A DNA stretch of 64,000 bases from Actinostola sp. cb2023 (GCA_033675265.1 JAUJYZ010001425.1:62001-126000); one strand, 5' to 3'. Shown: positions 45,596-57,540, counted from the first letter of the stretch. Notes: generated by a model not told the origin, from the letters alone. Translations and numbers: made by a program.

Positions 45596-45824
45596 TTTAG
45601 ATTTGAAACAAAAGCAACATTTTGAATTTTCCGCAAAAAATGTTTTCATGGAAACTGTCTTAATCTGATTGGCTATTTACATTGTCTTTTGTTTTCTAGG
45701 CCAATCACAGAAAAGTATTTCAACTTTTTGCACTGGTGTTTCAACTTTTTGCACTGGTGTTTCAAATAAATTGCACTGCTCTTAACCAATCAGCAGTGAG
45801 AAATTTTTGAATCTGTATTATTAA

Positions 45825-47279
45825 GATATATATAAGATATACCTCTATGAAAACCGAAAGGTATAAACGACGATAGAACAACTAGTTTTTGTACACGAAT
45901 GGAGTTATCAGTTCGAATGCTATAAAAATATAGACCGCTGAATAGATGCTGTGGATCGTGAGAGTTATTATACAGATCAACAATTATTACTGATCTTGAT
46001 GAATGTGAAGGTAGTTTTGGTACTACTTTACCAGGGCAAAATAATTACTGATATTGCTTCTAACGTATTCATTTGTTTTTATTAGAAACGCACCTGTCTT
46101 CAAGGTGTCACTTCAACAGATATAAAAATTATCCTTTCTTCTAGTCTATCTTGTTATGAAACTTCCCATAAGATCTGAAAATACAATATAGTTTACATGG
46201 ATAACCCGTGAGTTCAGATGTCTATTTGATATACTCAAAGAACGCCAATAGCTTTCCTTTTGAAAACGTTTTCTTTGAACGCTTTTAAGAGCTGAGCGCT
46301 TTCCCCCTTGGACAACTCTCAGAGGCATTAATCAAAATTCACCTTCAAAGCTTTTCTTTGTTTGGAAAACGATGAGCAATGTTTACTCTGATGTTTCTAA
46401 AACTGTTTCAAATGTGCATGATAAACGTGTTACATTGAATGGAAGTCCAGGAAACAATGTGGCATGTGGTGTGAGAGAGTATGAATTTCCAGAAGTCATG
46501 GATTCTCGAAGCAATAATATCAGTTGTAATGTTTATAGACTCATGATAATAATACGTTTGCAGCCATTGAGATCGACCCTATTTTCTACAAGATTCTATA
46601 TGTGCATGGTCTGATTCGTTGCTACCTTTTCACAGTTGCCTTGGAGCGCTTTATCTGGTCAGCGGTTCTCGGTTGATCGATTTTCAGTAGTTGAGCTACA
46701 TTCATGGATTATTTATACTCGAAAATAGAAATTCATTGAAAAACTGCCTACTGCGTGCAATATTAAGTTTGTTCCCAAGATCTATTATATTTTCGATTTA
46801 CGAACAAACGCAAAAACTATTTTTTTTAAACGGCATGAATCAGGCGCTTTATTGTAATTACAAATTAAAATTTCACCAAATTGGCCCAAATATTTTTTTA
46901 TCACGCTGATATCTTATTAAAAATAGAAAGATATCAACTGCGTCGGTGTATTTAGAAATTGTAATAATTTGAAAGAGTAAATTTGTGCCTTCGTCCGATG
47001 TGTTACCACTACAAGACCACAAGGTACAAACAATCAGCCATAATGGAGTATCTGATGTGATAAATAACGGTAGTGTCCCATGAAAGAGGAATAGCCTGGG
47101 AACCTACGGTTAGTTATCACATATATTTCATTATGGCTGCGCTTCCAGTGTGGTTCGTTGTACCTTGTGGTGCTGCGGTAACACTTCGGACCAATACCCA
47201 ATTTTTGATCTTTCAATTTTTTATTTATTTAAAATAGATTTGAAATTTCGAAATCGTCAAATTAACAAGACGCTCAATG
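45825..47279. other. No gene recognised
   Basis: AT-rich. The frame at 46372-46614 has no recognisable motif. Confidence 0.4.
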
Positions 47280-47370
47280 GTATAATAATAATAATAATAA
47301 TAATAACTTTATTAAAGTCTCAAACTTCTAGTTTGGCACAAGTGCCAAGACTAATCGGGGAGACATAAAC
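47280..47370 (-). repeat. Retroelement 3' tail with (TTA)n
   Basis: On the minus strand AGTCTTGGCACTTGTGCC and GACTTTAATAAAG are followed by (TTA)n, as at LINE/SINE 3' ends. Confidence 0.5.
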
Positions 47371-47415
47371 TCAAAGATAAAATGAATAAATAAACTATAG
47401 AAAATTATATATATA

Positions 47416-47948
47416 TGAGAATTGCCAGCACAAATAGGGTCTTGGAACGGATGTAACTTCTTTGAGAAAGCTTTCCAATTTTTTGAAAGCGTGTCATCAA
47501 ATGGGTCTTAGTTCTGAAGACCCTTTCTGTACTAACATCTCTCATGTTGACTGACGATCACGTGGTGCAACGATACTGTGTCGTCAGATCATAGGAGACA
47601 AGGTTGTTCTCTTCGGTATTTTCGAGATTTATTGATAGCTAATATTGCGACAATGATAGCACAATTGCTGTAATGCGTCTTTAATTACTAATTGTGTTCT
47701 TTGCAGACGAGTCGGCATGCGCTCATTGTGATGCAAGCTAGACAGGATCGCGCTTAGTCCGTCAGTGGTTTGGTCAAGGTACGTGCGTATTTGTGTACAC
47801 GGATAAGAGACACATCAATTGAGAATTGCCAGCACAAATAGGGTCTTGGGACGGATAGAACTTCTTTGAGAAAGCTTTCCAATTTTTTGAAAGCGTGTCA
47901 TCAAATGGGTCTTAGTTCTGAAGACCCTTTCTGTACTAACATCTCTCA
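47416..47948. mobile_element. Candidate TRIM (miniature LTR element)
   Basis: A 129-base direct repeat (47416-47544 and 47820-47948; three differences noticed) starts TGAGAATTGCCAGC and ends CATCTCTCA, so it has TG...CA borders. It encloses 275 noncoding bases. It lies in a TATATA context, so a target duplication cannot be judged. A primer-binding site is not evident, so an ordinary segmental duplication remains possible. Confidence 0.45.
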
Positions 47949-48038
47949 TATATATGTTATATAAATAGTGGATACTATGTACATAAAAAGCACTATATGA
48001 GATAAGAATAGACGGTCGTATATTCGGGCATTACAGAG

Positions 48039-48115
48039 CTTGGCCTTCCTGTGGCCTCCTAGCTCGCAGTCGTGTTTGGAGAGCGTTGCGTGACGACAAT
48101 AAACACGGCTGCGAG
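48039..48115. repeat. Short copy of the Mutator-like TIR family
   Basis: CTCCTAGCTCGCAGTCGTGT and ACACGGCTGCGAGGGAGA are brought together with a GCGTTGCGTGACGAC centre, as in the ends of the element at 18096-19537. Confidence 0.6.
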
Positions 48116-49882
48116 GGAGATTATATTTGACATTGAGACTCACTGAAATTATATTTTCTTATGCATAGAAGTGAAAACCAACTTGTAAATCACAATGTAG
48201 GTAGATAAGATATCATTATATTTCTCAGAAATGTGTTTCATTTTATTATCTGATAAGTTTTAAACGCGTTTTGAGCAATTATGCAGTCACGGCGTGAAGG
48301 CAGATCATACGGACCAAGATGGGACCCTGAGCTAGCGACCTATTTACTGGGAGATCAGTCAAATCCTCGCTCTCTTGCTTTTGACATGTAAAACAATGAT
48401 TATTCAAGAATGTCCAGGCGGACGTTGAGTAAAATCGGTCAAATAAAAGGACTCGAAAATGATACCCGAACTTTCGTATTTTAACATCCAGACGATTCGG
48501 ACTATGATCTGTCGAAGCTCGACGAAGCTGCTGTCTCTTTGCCTAATTTCGGAATTCATGCCTTCGATGCGTCCGAAGATCATTTGGAAATGAACAGCGC
48601 GTGTGTTTATATGTGAGATGAGCGTATTTCTTTCCTTCGATCGAGTTGGAAGATTGAAGTCTTCAATCTCCATGTGGTCGATACGAACAATAATTCGGAT
48701 TTAATTCGATACGCGCTCGGAAAATATTTGACCCGTTCGGAGCGAATCATACTTTCGGATTTAGTTCGATAGGCGTTCGGAATCTATTCGTCCCGTTTGT
48801 AGCCAACGAAACAAAAATAAAGCCCATTTTATAACTCGGGCGGGCTTCCTCCGGAAGTGCCCGAGTAAAAAGAGCATTTATTGGGCGAATATTAAGACTT
48901 TAATTAAATAGGAAGGTTTGGCGTCTAATCGGTCTTATGTCATAATCGAAAGCATATTAGCCAAGCCAATATATGATACTGATTTCTTTGTTTTTCAAAA
49001 AGGTTGGTTACAGCAATTTTATCAAGCAGATTTCGCAGCTTTATTAAATAGAGAAAAAACAATTACAAGAACGTAGTAATAACGTCGCTCAGCATCGTCA
49101 ATCTTTGTAAGGCTAATAGAACATGTTTGGTGGGTGTTCTCCAAAACAACTAATTTATTTCTATGATTTCTTGGTTGAGTCTTGTAATATATATAATGTA
49201 CTTCATCCATGCATCTTGCTTGCATACTTATAAAAAGCATTGAGTTTTTTTTTTAATGCGTTTTTAAGAAATAAAGTATTTTTATTTGTATTTTTAGTAG
49301 CTGCCATCTGGCAGGGTCACCGCATGCAACAGCGTTTAGGCAAGATAATTACTGCGGACCAGTAGACCGCACGACAGTGTTACCGGGCAACAATCTCCTA
49401 CTCTTAGGCGAAGAGGCTATCGTGTTCTGGATAGTCAAGAATGAAGAAGATGGTGCAACACGTTAGCAAGTATGCAGCTAGCTGCATCTACTTTGTACCG
49501 AATTAGGTTCGCAAAGGATTGTGGTTAAAGGCATAGCCGCCATCTTTTTTTCGAGCTAAACATCATCGGTTCTTAATATAAACGCGGGCCTACGGTTTTA
49601 CGTTCTTGCCCGAGAAGACGTGAAGTCTAGCCATTTGTAGAAATCATTTGTAGATGTAGTTGAAGTTTTAATTATCCAAATATTATTTGATCTTTCACGT
49701 AGGAAAACTGAACTGTGAACAGCTCGCACTCTTCAAACTTTGCCGGAAATTCATCGGAAACCGACTTTCGATTTCAAATAGGTTTGGGACATTTCAAAAT
49801 GATTTCCAAGGTTTTGGACATTTAATGAGTTTCGACTTAGAAACTATATTTATAAGAAAGACAAACGCAAGGAAATAACGAC

Positions 49883-49911
49883 GTTTCGACATCGTCCGAT
49901 GTCATTATCAA
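49883..49911 (-). ncRNA. Hammerhead-like motif, degenerate core
   Basis: On the minus strand TTGATAA is followed by a six-pair stem GACATC/GATGTC and GAAAC. This follows hammerhead order, but with CUGAUGA changed at two positions, so it is probably inactive. Likely a Penelope-like 3' remnant. Confidence 0.35.
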
Positions 49912-50320
49912 GTAAGTTTATTATTTCAAATGATTTCCAAAGTTTGAAGACAGTGCGTTTTCCCCCAGTGATACAGTGAGTAGGCACTTAGGATGAACCT
50001 CTCGAGTCCGCTTATTAAAATCTTATTTTGCAGTTTTTAAATGGGTTGTAAAGACATCAGACAAAATATATAATTTCACTTCACCTCAATTGAATGATCT
50101 TACAAGACAGAACTGACTTAATGACAATTTAACAATAACATCGATCGATGAAAGGAGCTGAGCGTGGGAGGCAATTCCATATTGACGCCTCTCCTTAATT
50201 GGCAGCTCTTGCATACAGCAATGAAATAGCCCATATTCTCATCACCGTTTTTCGGCAATTTGGGGTGATTTATGATCGGTTCATCAATGAATCAATTGAA
50301 AACAGTTTTTAGGACAATTT

Positions 50321-50424
50321 TGTAAATCTGCTGAATGTTTGAATAGACTCAATGAGCAACAAATTTGACTCCATTAAATATACTGCTCATTGATTCTATT
50401 CAAACGAAATTCAGCAGATTTACA
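50321..50424. repeat. Palindrome
   Basis: TGTAAATCTGCTGAATGTTT and GAATAGACTCAATGAGCA are mirrored as TGCTCATTGATTCTATTC and TTCAGCAGATTTACA. Confidence 0.8.
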
Positions 50425-51741
50425 AATGATACCTGCGTCGTAGGTACTGCACGGTACAGAATTTGGTTTTAAGAAAAGAAAATCATATTCCCTGATACGT
50501 TCGCTGAACGCCTGTCCAAACCTCTTTTCATAGCGAGAAATCTTGAAATCTTAAAATATGTTTATAATGGATACGGAACTGAACTCTTGGAGTAACTCAT
50601 CAATTATTTCAAGTTCGAAAGACTGTCAACTCTTGAATAACTTCTGACGCCATTTCCATTGAAATTTACAACGAGGAAATCTTGAGAAAATGGTTTCGAG
50701 AGCTGTTTAGCTTATGTCACATTCACACCAAGACTTATTAATAAACATATTTTGAAGTAGTTTAAGTTTCGAAAAGTATCCGCTACACACGTACGTTGCT
50801 ACGTATCCTTTGGTGCACAACTGTCTTTTGTTTTACACATTAGAAAATCCAAGTACTTTGACTCTTTTAAACTGATTACATGATATGCGTTTTCGTTATA
50901 GATTTGAGAAAAATAGCTCAGTTTAATTCAGCATGTTTATATGTGAATAGGGTATTAGGGGTTGGAACAAGCTTTAAAATTCATTGAATACTCTGAATAC
51001 TAGCTCTAGTTAAAAACACAAATTCAGTTATCAAAACATCTCGCTTATATTGTACGAGAAAGCTGTTTTGGTTCATAAGTCTTCAGATTGAAGAATTACA
51101 CTTAAAGAGAAAGTATCTTCATTTCTGACAACGAAAAGCTGATTATACACACACAAAAATAACAGACTGGCCGACGAACATCATCGAAACACAAATATTT
51201 GTTTATGTAGGAAAGACAAATTTCCTTTTCAATCGTGACTAACTTTATCGTTGTCCTCCCACAAATCATCTCAATTTGCTACCAAGTATAGAGAATTGTG
51301 TTTATTATCGACTACAACATGCGCATGCGCACAGTAGACAACTCTTCGAGACTTTTCCGACTGTTACTCTGGCTAAGACTGAGCCAAACCTGCGCGCTAT
51401 GATCATGTGCCGGTGGGATGAGAAAATCGCTCTGCTTTGGTCTTGCACAGGGTATTACAAATTTCAAAAATGACAGTCTGAGTTATTCATGAATCGGTTT
51501 TTCAAGATGGCGTCTTCGGCCTTTGCTCAAACTGGAACAAAGCTCATGCGTTTTGCCGATTTAAAGTGTGTGTTAATGTCCAAAATGATGCAGAATCTCC
51601 ACGGAATTTACATGGTGTAACTGAATACTGTGTAAATCAAATTTACATGTTAATGTTGTAAAGTAATTTGTCGCTTCGTAACAGTTAGTAAAGCAAGTTC
51701 GTGTCTGTTGGTACAGTGACCTTGCTCATTACATGAGTTCC

Positions 51742-51825
51742 CAGTGGCTCAGTGGTTAGAGCGCCTGACTAGTCCAGGAGATACTAGTCCAGGAGATCGC
51801 AGGATTCAGTTCCTCTATATTTACG
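51742..51825 (+). repeat. tRNA-like (SINE-type) remnant
   Basis: GTGGCTCAGTGGTTAGAGCG is a good A-box-like 5' half; it is followed by a duplicated ACTAGTCCAGGAGAT and a weak B-box (GGATTCAGTTCC). Not an intact tRNA gene. Confidence 0.4.
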
Positions 51826-52896
51826 CATAAAGAAACACACGAAATTTAAATTTGAATAAACTGCAAACGTTCGTCTCAATGTAATATTTGCTTCTACAAA
51901 ATAATCTGTCCGTATTTATGCACATACACTCTGGAGAATATAAGTATACATTTACATATGGTTTTGTTCATTTGTAAGCATTTGCACATCATTTCACACA
52001 GACCAAGAGCATGTGTTTTTCCAGTGATACATGAACTACAAGGATGCCATAAACATGACATTGAAAATACCCCATTTGGTTCCTTATCTAGTCTGGAATA
52101 GGTTCTCACAAATCGATATTTCAGGTCCGCGACGGACTCTGGGATTCGCGGACTCAGCGAAGACACGGCATAAGGAGGTGAAATTTTAATTCCTTATCTG
52201 GTCCGCAACAGGGTACAAAAGAATCTTCATCCCGGCCCCAGGCATTTGAACTAGCAGGAATTTCAACTGATCTTTTGACAAGAACGGTTGAAGTTAAAAG
52301 TCGGTTATAAGTGTTCTCAAAGCTCATCGGAGTCTTTGTGTGCTTGAGATATCGCTTGTGTTCAATACTTTATTGGAAATAATCTTCTACCGTGTCACTA
52401 CAACAATAATCTGTAATTTTCATTTAAACCCAAAATCACAGCAAACGAATCCCTTCTTCTCCTTTTTTATTAATAATGGCTGTTCCTGTATATAGCGCAT
52501 TTCACATTCGTCCCAATGCGCTTTACGTTATAGCCGACTTTTTCGGGCTGCATATGAAGGCGCCTACGGCAGCCGAGCAGCTTTTTACTCTTCTTCAATA
52601 ATCTTGAAACACCGAACACTTATTTTACAAGTTTGTTTTTACATAGAGAGCGAAGCTAGAGCTTCGAATCAACGGAAATCGTAAAAACACAACATTTGCT
52701 AATGACTTGAGACATCCCCTCAAGCGAACTAAAGCACCACAGTACGTCACACAATGACCAACTGATTCCTAGCCGGATGTCATCAACAACCGTTTCTTAT
52801 ATTTAAATTAATTAGTTCATTATATTTAGTCTGACTTTCAAGTCAAACGTTTTCTATATTAATTCGTTTTGATGTAACGACCGTTGGCTAACTGTT

Positions 52897-53898
52897 TTAC
52901 AGATTATGAAGTCTAATGAGTAGTTTCTTAAAAGCACTTCGCGTTTCCTCACTTCTCAGTCCGTAAACAACGATATCAAGCGTTGTATGGCTGAGGTAGA
53001 CTACTTTGCAGAAAAAGAATGCATGTTGCAACTTTACTGGATCCACATTGGGAATTTTGAAGCCAAGAATAAGGATCATTAATGGAAGATAACAGAGAAT
53101 CACCAGTGACATCATTAGGATGATGGTTTTCGCGCGCTTTTTCTCCCGCGCTTTTCTTATTTCATCCGCGTTTGGAGCCATTTGCTGCTCCTGTTTTATC
53201 TTCTTCTCGTGTCGTCGAATTTCTCTGAAGATGATTAAATTTGTAATGACAGTGGCAGCAATACTCAACATTGTCTGGATAATGTAAATAGTTTGGTAAA
53301 TCTTCCACACGTCAAAGGCACGGACAAAACTAGTAAGTCCGATCCAAAATACCCACAAGGAACCAAGTACTATGGCAATCCGGCGGTTGGTAATGATCTG
53401 TTCCCAACGGAGTGCATAAAAGATACATATGTATCTCTCAATGCTGATAGCTGTAAATGTAGTCATCAACAAGCCAAAACCAATACCAGTAATATGAACA
53501 TACACTTTTTTGTAGAAACACACATCGACTGTGCAAACAACCAGTCTGTGGTAATACAGACAACAAGTAATCAAACTACCAAAACCAAACGTTATGTTGA
53601 CCAGGGCTACATTTAGGACGAAGTAGTTCGAAGTGTATCGAAGTTCTTTGAAAAGATAGACCATCAATATAAACACACCATTAACAACTGGGGTAATGAT
53701 CGTCAGGAGGATGATGAGTATCAACTGTACTGTAATGGCTTCTACAAAATAGTCGAACTTGTATCTTTGACAGACTTTATAGGCTAGACACGACAGCGAA
53801 CTTTTGGAGTCGGTGAAATTGCTGATGGAAACGTTGTGAGAATACATCATTTTTGGTAGACAAGTATTGTTGTTGTATTTGCTGTACTTCTCCTTCAC
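52897..53898 (-). CDS. Class A GPCR, apparently complete
   Basis: 333 codons with an N-terminus rich in N-glycosylation sites (NNNTC, NVS, NFT). TM segments: TM1 about 55-80, TM2 88-113 (NYFVLNVALVN), TM3 131-160 ending ISIERYICIFYALRW, TM4 169-191, TM5 199-225, TM6 252-275 (ILMMSLVILCYLPLMIL) and TM7 with DIVVYGLRSEETRSAF in place of NPxxY. The second extracellular loop is very short and has no Cys, so the usual TM3-loop disulfide is missing; melanocortin-type receptors share this trait. A basic loop 3 (AREKKRAKTI) would contact G protein. Starts at 53898 and 53850 are both possible. Ligand unknown. The only copy of the cluster here without a lesion; a long pyrimidine tract lies just upstream. 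Confidence 0.85.
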   Translation of the reverse strand: MKEKYSKYNNNTCLPKMMYSHNVSISNFTDSKSSLSCLAYKVCQRYKFDYFVEAITVQLILIILLTIITPVVNGVFILMVYLFKELRYTSNYFVLNVALVNITFGFGSLITCCLYYHRLVVCTVDVCFYKKVYVHITGIGFGLLMTTFTAISIERYICIFYALRWEQIITNRRIAIVLGSLWVFWIGLTSFVRAFDVWKIYQTIYIIQTMLSIAATVITNLIIFREIRRHEKKIKQEQQMAPNADEIRKAREKKRAKTIILMMSLVILCYLPLMILILGFKIPNVDPVKLQHAFFFCKVVYLSHTTLDIVVYGLRSEETRSAFKKLLIRLHNL

Positions 53899-53934
53899 CT
53901 TCTTTTCTTTCTCTTTGTTCTTCTTTTTATTCTC

Positions 53935-53948
53935 TTAATTCTTCTTCT

Positions 53949-53983
<35 letters not shown>

Positions 53984-54300
53984 TCTTTCTTCTTCTTCTT
54001 CTTCTTCTTCTTTTTCCTCTCCTTTTTCCTCTCCTTTTTCTTCTTCTTCTCGTTTTTCTTCTTTTTCTCTTTCTTCTTCTTCTTCTTCTTGCTCTCCTTC
54101 TTCCTCTTCTTTTCCTTATTCTCCTTCTTCTTCTTGTTGTTCCTCCTCCTCTTCGTTTTGTATAGTCTCTTCCTCTATGTAGCTGTTCTTCTTCTTCTCC
54201 TCCTCCTCCTAGATCCTCCTCCTCCTCCTCCTCCTCCTCCTTCTCCTTCTTCTTCTTCCTCCCCCTCTTCGTCTTGTATCGCCGTCTCCTGTTTGTTGCT
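53935..54300. repeat. Long polypyrimidine (CTT/CTCCTC) tract
   Basis: About 365 bases of nearly pure pyrimidine on the plus strand, 37 bases upstream of the receptor start codon. The open Ser- and Pro-rich frames are artefacts. Confidence 0.9.
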
Positions 54301-54896
54301 GTTCTTTTTCTTTTTCTGTAATGGCTGTTTCCTCCCTCTTTCCTCAGTTTACAGTCTTACCTATATTGTACTTTTTCAAAATTGCCTTATCGATTTTGGC
54401 CATCAGTTTTCCAATATCTGTAGCCAAAGTGTTCTTCAAACTTCTGAATGGGTTCGAGCTTTTACATCGTATATATGTTAGTGATGAGGTTAATTAATGC
54501 CAATCAAGTTATTGTTAGGTTCTTCGGAATGAATAACTTGCACTTGAATGGCAACGAACACCACTTATCTACTACCTACTCAATACCGTTTTACGTAAAT
54601 GGGTCGTTAGCTGCATGATAAACTTGCTGAAATATAACACGTCTCGATAGCGAACACCACTTATATACCTAAATTGGGTTGGATCATTAGCTGATAGATG
54701 TGCTGTAATACAACAAGTAAGGCGGCCACCCTTCCTTTTTCCTCAAGGACGCTTAAGGGCATTTCTGGCGCGCACCTTCTCTGCGCATTCGAGCGCACGA
54801 TTTTGAACAACGGTTGAAAGACGTCATAACAATAAAAAAGTAATGTAGTTCGTAAGGTTTCTTCAAGCGTAAAAAGACTCAGAAACATACTGAGCC

Positions 54897-54965
54897 AAGA
54901 CGGGATTTGAACCCGTGACCTCCTGGATACTAGTCAGGCAACTAGTCAGGGAACTCATGTGATTA
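54897..54965 (-). repeat. tRNA-like 3' half (SINE-type)
   Basis: On the minus strand GAGGTCACGGGTTCAAATCC is a good T-arm/B-box, and CGTCTTGGCTC follows. The 5' half is replaced by a duplicated CTGACTAGT word. Confidence 0.4.
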
Positions 54966-55261
54966 AGCAGGTCTTGGTTCGAATTAATACCCAGGTCACT
55001 TAGGACGTACACTGTACGATCAGCTAAGCGGAAGGAATATTGTCAGATCTAAGTTGTTTGTAAGTTATATGGTAATTTGTCGCTTGGTAATAGATAGTAA
55101 TGTAGTTTGTAGGGTTTCTTCAAGCGTTAGTTAGTTAGGTTATGTATGTTTACACATTTAAATATTGATCTGGCTCTAGAAATTGAGGAAAATTTGAAGT
55201 GCTATAATTTTTCCATCAAGGTCCTTCTGGTCGTTAGGCCTTGAAAGGAAGGAGAAGGATA

Positions 55262-55664
55262 ACAAAATATCTCACCCCAATAGGATTCGAACCCACGACC
55301 TTCAGAATTGATCGCCGAGCTACAAGAAATTTAAGACACAATGGGAGCATGCCATGGGTAATTAAGATTGAAATTCGTGATAGATAACATATACACAATT
55401 ACTATCATAGGAAATATGGCCGGGTAGATTTTATTCTCTTTTTACTTGACATTCTCGGATCGCTAACGTACAGAAGCCGGATTTCTATGGTTAATTTGTT
55501 AACTATCCTTCAGAATTGATCGTCGAGCTACAAAGCCACAATGGGAGCAGGCGCTGGGTAATTAAGTTGGAAATTCGTGGCAGATAACATGACTTGTACA
55601 CAAATATATACAATAGACTGGAATATATGGCCGCGTGTATTTTGTTCTCTTTTTACTTGACTTT
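55262..55664. repeat. Diverged direct duplication with tRNA-like part
   Basis: 55304-55451 and 55509-55664 share CTTCAGAATTGATCG, CACAATGGGAGCA, AATTAAG and TCTTTTTACTTGAC in order. At the left the minus strand has GTAGCTCGGCGATC and GGTCGTGGGTTCGAATCC, i.e. A- and B-box-like words. Confidence 0.5.
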
Positions 55665-55754
55665 TTAATTTATAGCCCTTCAACTTTCCTTCAATATAAT
55701 TGCTGTCTATTTCATAAGTGCTACGCGGCCACTTTTCATAGCATTTCTGCTTAA

Positions 55755-56045
55755 AGGTGCAGTAATACGGGCAACAAAATCGTGCAACTTGTCGCGCAAC
55801 ATTGTTGCGTTACAAGTTGCAGAGCAATGTGTTTCTCGTATTACCACCGTTCGCGCAACTCGTCCGGAAACACATTTTCGTGTTGCAGGTTGCAAAACTT
55901 TGTTGCGCAAAGTAGAATATCTTTCTACTTCATGCAACAACGTTTTGCAACCTGCAACACCGAAAACTTAATTCGTTGCGCGACAAGTTGTTCGAACGAT
56001 GGTAATACGAGAAACGGCATTGCTCTGCAACTAGCCGTGTCTCCG
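55755..56045. repeat. Palindromic MITE-like repeat (GCAACA-rich)
   Basis: AATCGTGCAACTTGTCGCGC and GTTGCAGAGCAATG with GTATTACCA words are mirrored around an AGTAGAATATCTTTCTACT centre. Related in word content to the palindrome at 1855-2035. Confidence 0.65.
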
Positions 56046-56384
56046 ATGTTTGATACGTTGCCTCGTTTAAAAGTTATTTGATGATTTATGTGTAAATCGC
56101 TTAAAAACACATTAATGAACTTTGACAGCAAATATCTCCTCAACAAAAGCGTTTATCGGAAATCGCAGATACAATTTTTTTAAACAAAGTGTGCTTATTA
56201 CAATGGCACTTCCTGTTTAAAAATCGATTGAATTTCCGCGTGCAAAATTCTCTTTGAACAAGGCCGGTCGAATTTTCTAAAATGTGCAATAACAAAACAT
56301 ATTTACAAAATAGGAAATAATCTCCAGCATATTTAGAATCTGCATTTATTCAGCTTTAAGAAAATGTATACTTTTATACATGTT

Positions 56385-56598
56385 GGACGAGTGGTTAGCG
56401 CGCTACGCGGCTTTCAGTGAACAGCTGTCACGAAGGTCCCCTGGTACCTTAAGCTCAAAACTCGTAATTATTATTATGCACAAATACAAGGAGGTATGGG
56501 TATAACAGGAAGGCAATGGTGTGATATCTAGCAGTCTATTACTATTTCCCTTTTGGAAAATGCTAATAAATTTATTGTATTGTATTGTACTATGGAAC
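56385..56598 (+). repeat. tRNA-derived SINE-like sequence with ATTGT tail
   Basis: GGACGAGTGGTTAGCGCGCT is A-box-like, AGGTCCCCTGGTACC follows about 30 bases later, and the element ends with GCTAATAAATTTATTGTATT repeats. It abuts, and seems to cut, the YqaJ remnant to its right. Confidence 0.55.
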
Positions 56599-56767
56599 AA
56601 TCGAAGATTTGCACATTGAAAGAATATATTTTGATCCTATATATTGGAATGATCTCAAAAAGAAGTTACTACATTTTTGTTTACATGCTGTAGTACCTGA
56701 GATTCTCACTAAGAGAATCAAAAGGGGGAAATCACTTCATCCAACATTGTTTTCTTACAAGAAGTAA
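56599..56767 (+). pseudogene. YqaJ-type exonuclease, C-terminal remnant (ISL2EU second gene)
   Basis: The frame reads EDLHIERIYFDPIYWNDLKK, then HFCLHAVVPEILTKRIKRGK and ends at TAA 56765-56767. This resembles the C-terminal tail of the YqaJ-like nuclease encoded by ISL2EU transposons, where it is convergent to the transposase gene. Here it stops 12 bases before the end of the convergent transposase frame (56780). The catalytic PD-(D/E)XK part is missing because a SINE-like repeat borders it at 56598. Confidence 0.5.
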
Positions 56768-56779
56768 TGTAACATGACT

Positions 56780-57540
56780 CTAAAGAACCAAAGGACCTTT
56801 AAAATTAGATAAAATAGAACAAACCTTCCAGATCTTATTCACGTCTTCAGCCATGGTATTGGGAATAATTTGTTTCAAAATGTTGTAGTCTTTAATTATC
56901 TCAATGCCCCTCTCTACGTGTATTCTCACAGCAGCTATTTGGCGTGTTTCTTCTTTTTCATCTGGGTCCAACTGAACTTTGCATCTCATAAATGGGGGAA
57001 TATTTAGTGAAACTTTATTTACCACTAATAAATCCTGCATTTCAAAACCTTTATCGGCCATTACAGAGTGGCTCGAGTAAATCTAAAATTCCAGAAGCCA
57101 TAATAATCTGCCTGTTACTTGCATGGCCTCCATATAGATCAGATACAAAAGTCATTGCTCCATTTGGAGCAATTTCCACTAGAGCTTTTGCAGTGTTATG
57201 TGATTTGTAAGATGAATAAGTTTCTGACTGAGCTCTAAAGCAGGAAGGCTTTTCAATAAAAATATCTGTGCAATCCAAGATAACTCGGGTAAACGGGTAG
57301 TCATATTTAAAACGCTCTGGCATTGTTTTATCTACAGTTTCCTTCGAGGCCCAGGTTGGTAGCTGAATTAGTCTGGTGAACAGAAAGTTAACCCAGGTAA
57401 CAAATATTCTTGACACCTCAGAAATGCTGATTTTATACCAGTCTGACAGCAATTTTTCTGGTATATTCACTCTTAGTCGGGCTAGTGTCATGAAAAGTTC
57501 ATCAATCGGAAGAATAGTACGTTTCTTCCCTCGCTTCTCG
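56780..57540 (-). pseudogene. DDE transposase (ISL2EU/Harbinger-like), C-terminal part
   Basis: The frame that emerges left of the CR1 insertion reads SAYNEKRGKKRTILPIDELF, LLSDWYKISISEVSRIF, and the DDE region ILDCTDIFIEKPS (first Asp) and FVSDLYGGHASNRQI (second Asp). A one-base break near 57055 is followed in the next frame by MADKGFEMQDLLV and VRIHVERGIEIIKDYNIL (Glu), ending at 56780. This is the DDE_4-type nuclease of ISL2EU-like transposons, which cut and join transposon ends. With the frameshift and the CR1 insertion it is inactive. Confidence 0.8.

Larger units (their letters stand above)
42797..45824 (-). mobile_element. Tyrosine-recombinase transposon with TIRs and terminal hairpin
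   Basis: A perfect 25-base TIR (TTAATAATACAGATTCAAAA then ATTTC) lies at 42962-42986 and inverted at 45800-45824. Directly outside the left TIR is a hairpin (42797-42959) with arms of about 78 bases and the apex GCACGAGCCCGTAGG then GCGAGTGC. The interior codes on the minus strand for a recombinase exon (44477-45595) and a probable C-terminal exon (43240 to about 43500). The recombinase exon is open throughout, making this the best preserved element of its kind in the window. Confidence 0.7.
48116..52890. other. No protein gene recognised; scattered small repeats
   Basis: Apart from the items listed separately I see no supported exon in this 4.8 kb. A short frame at 48281-48391 (MQSRREGRSYGPRWDPELA) looks protein-like but stands alone. 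Confidence 0.4.

Noticed and set aside
45081..45668. Plus-strand frames opposite the recombinase exon
   Set aside because: Shadow frames; the minus frame has all the catalytic motifs.
53853..54481. Poly-Ser and Pro-rich frames on the plus strand
   Set aside because: Translations of the pyrimidine tract upstream of the receptor.
54897..54965. A tRNA gene
   Set aside because: Only the 3' half with the T-arm is convincing; the acceptor and D-arm pairing are missing. The same holds at 51742, 27200, 55262 and 56385.
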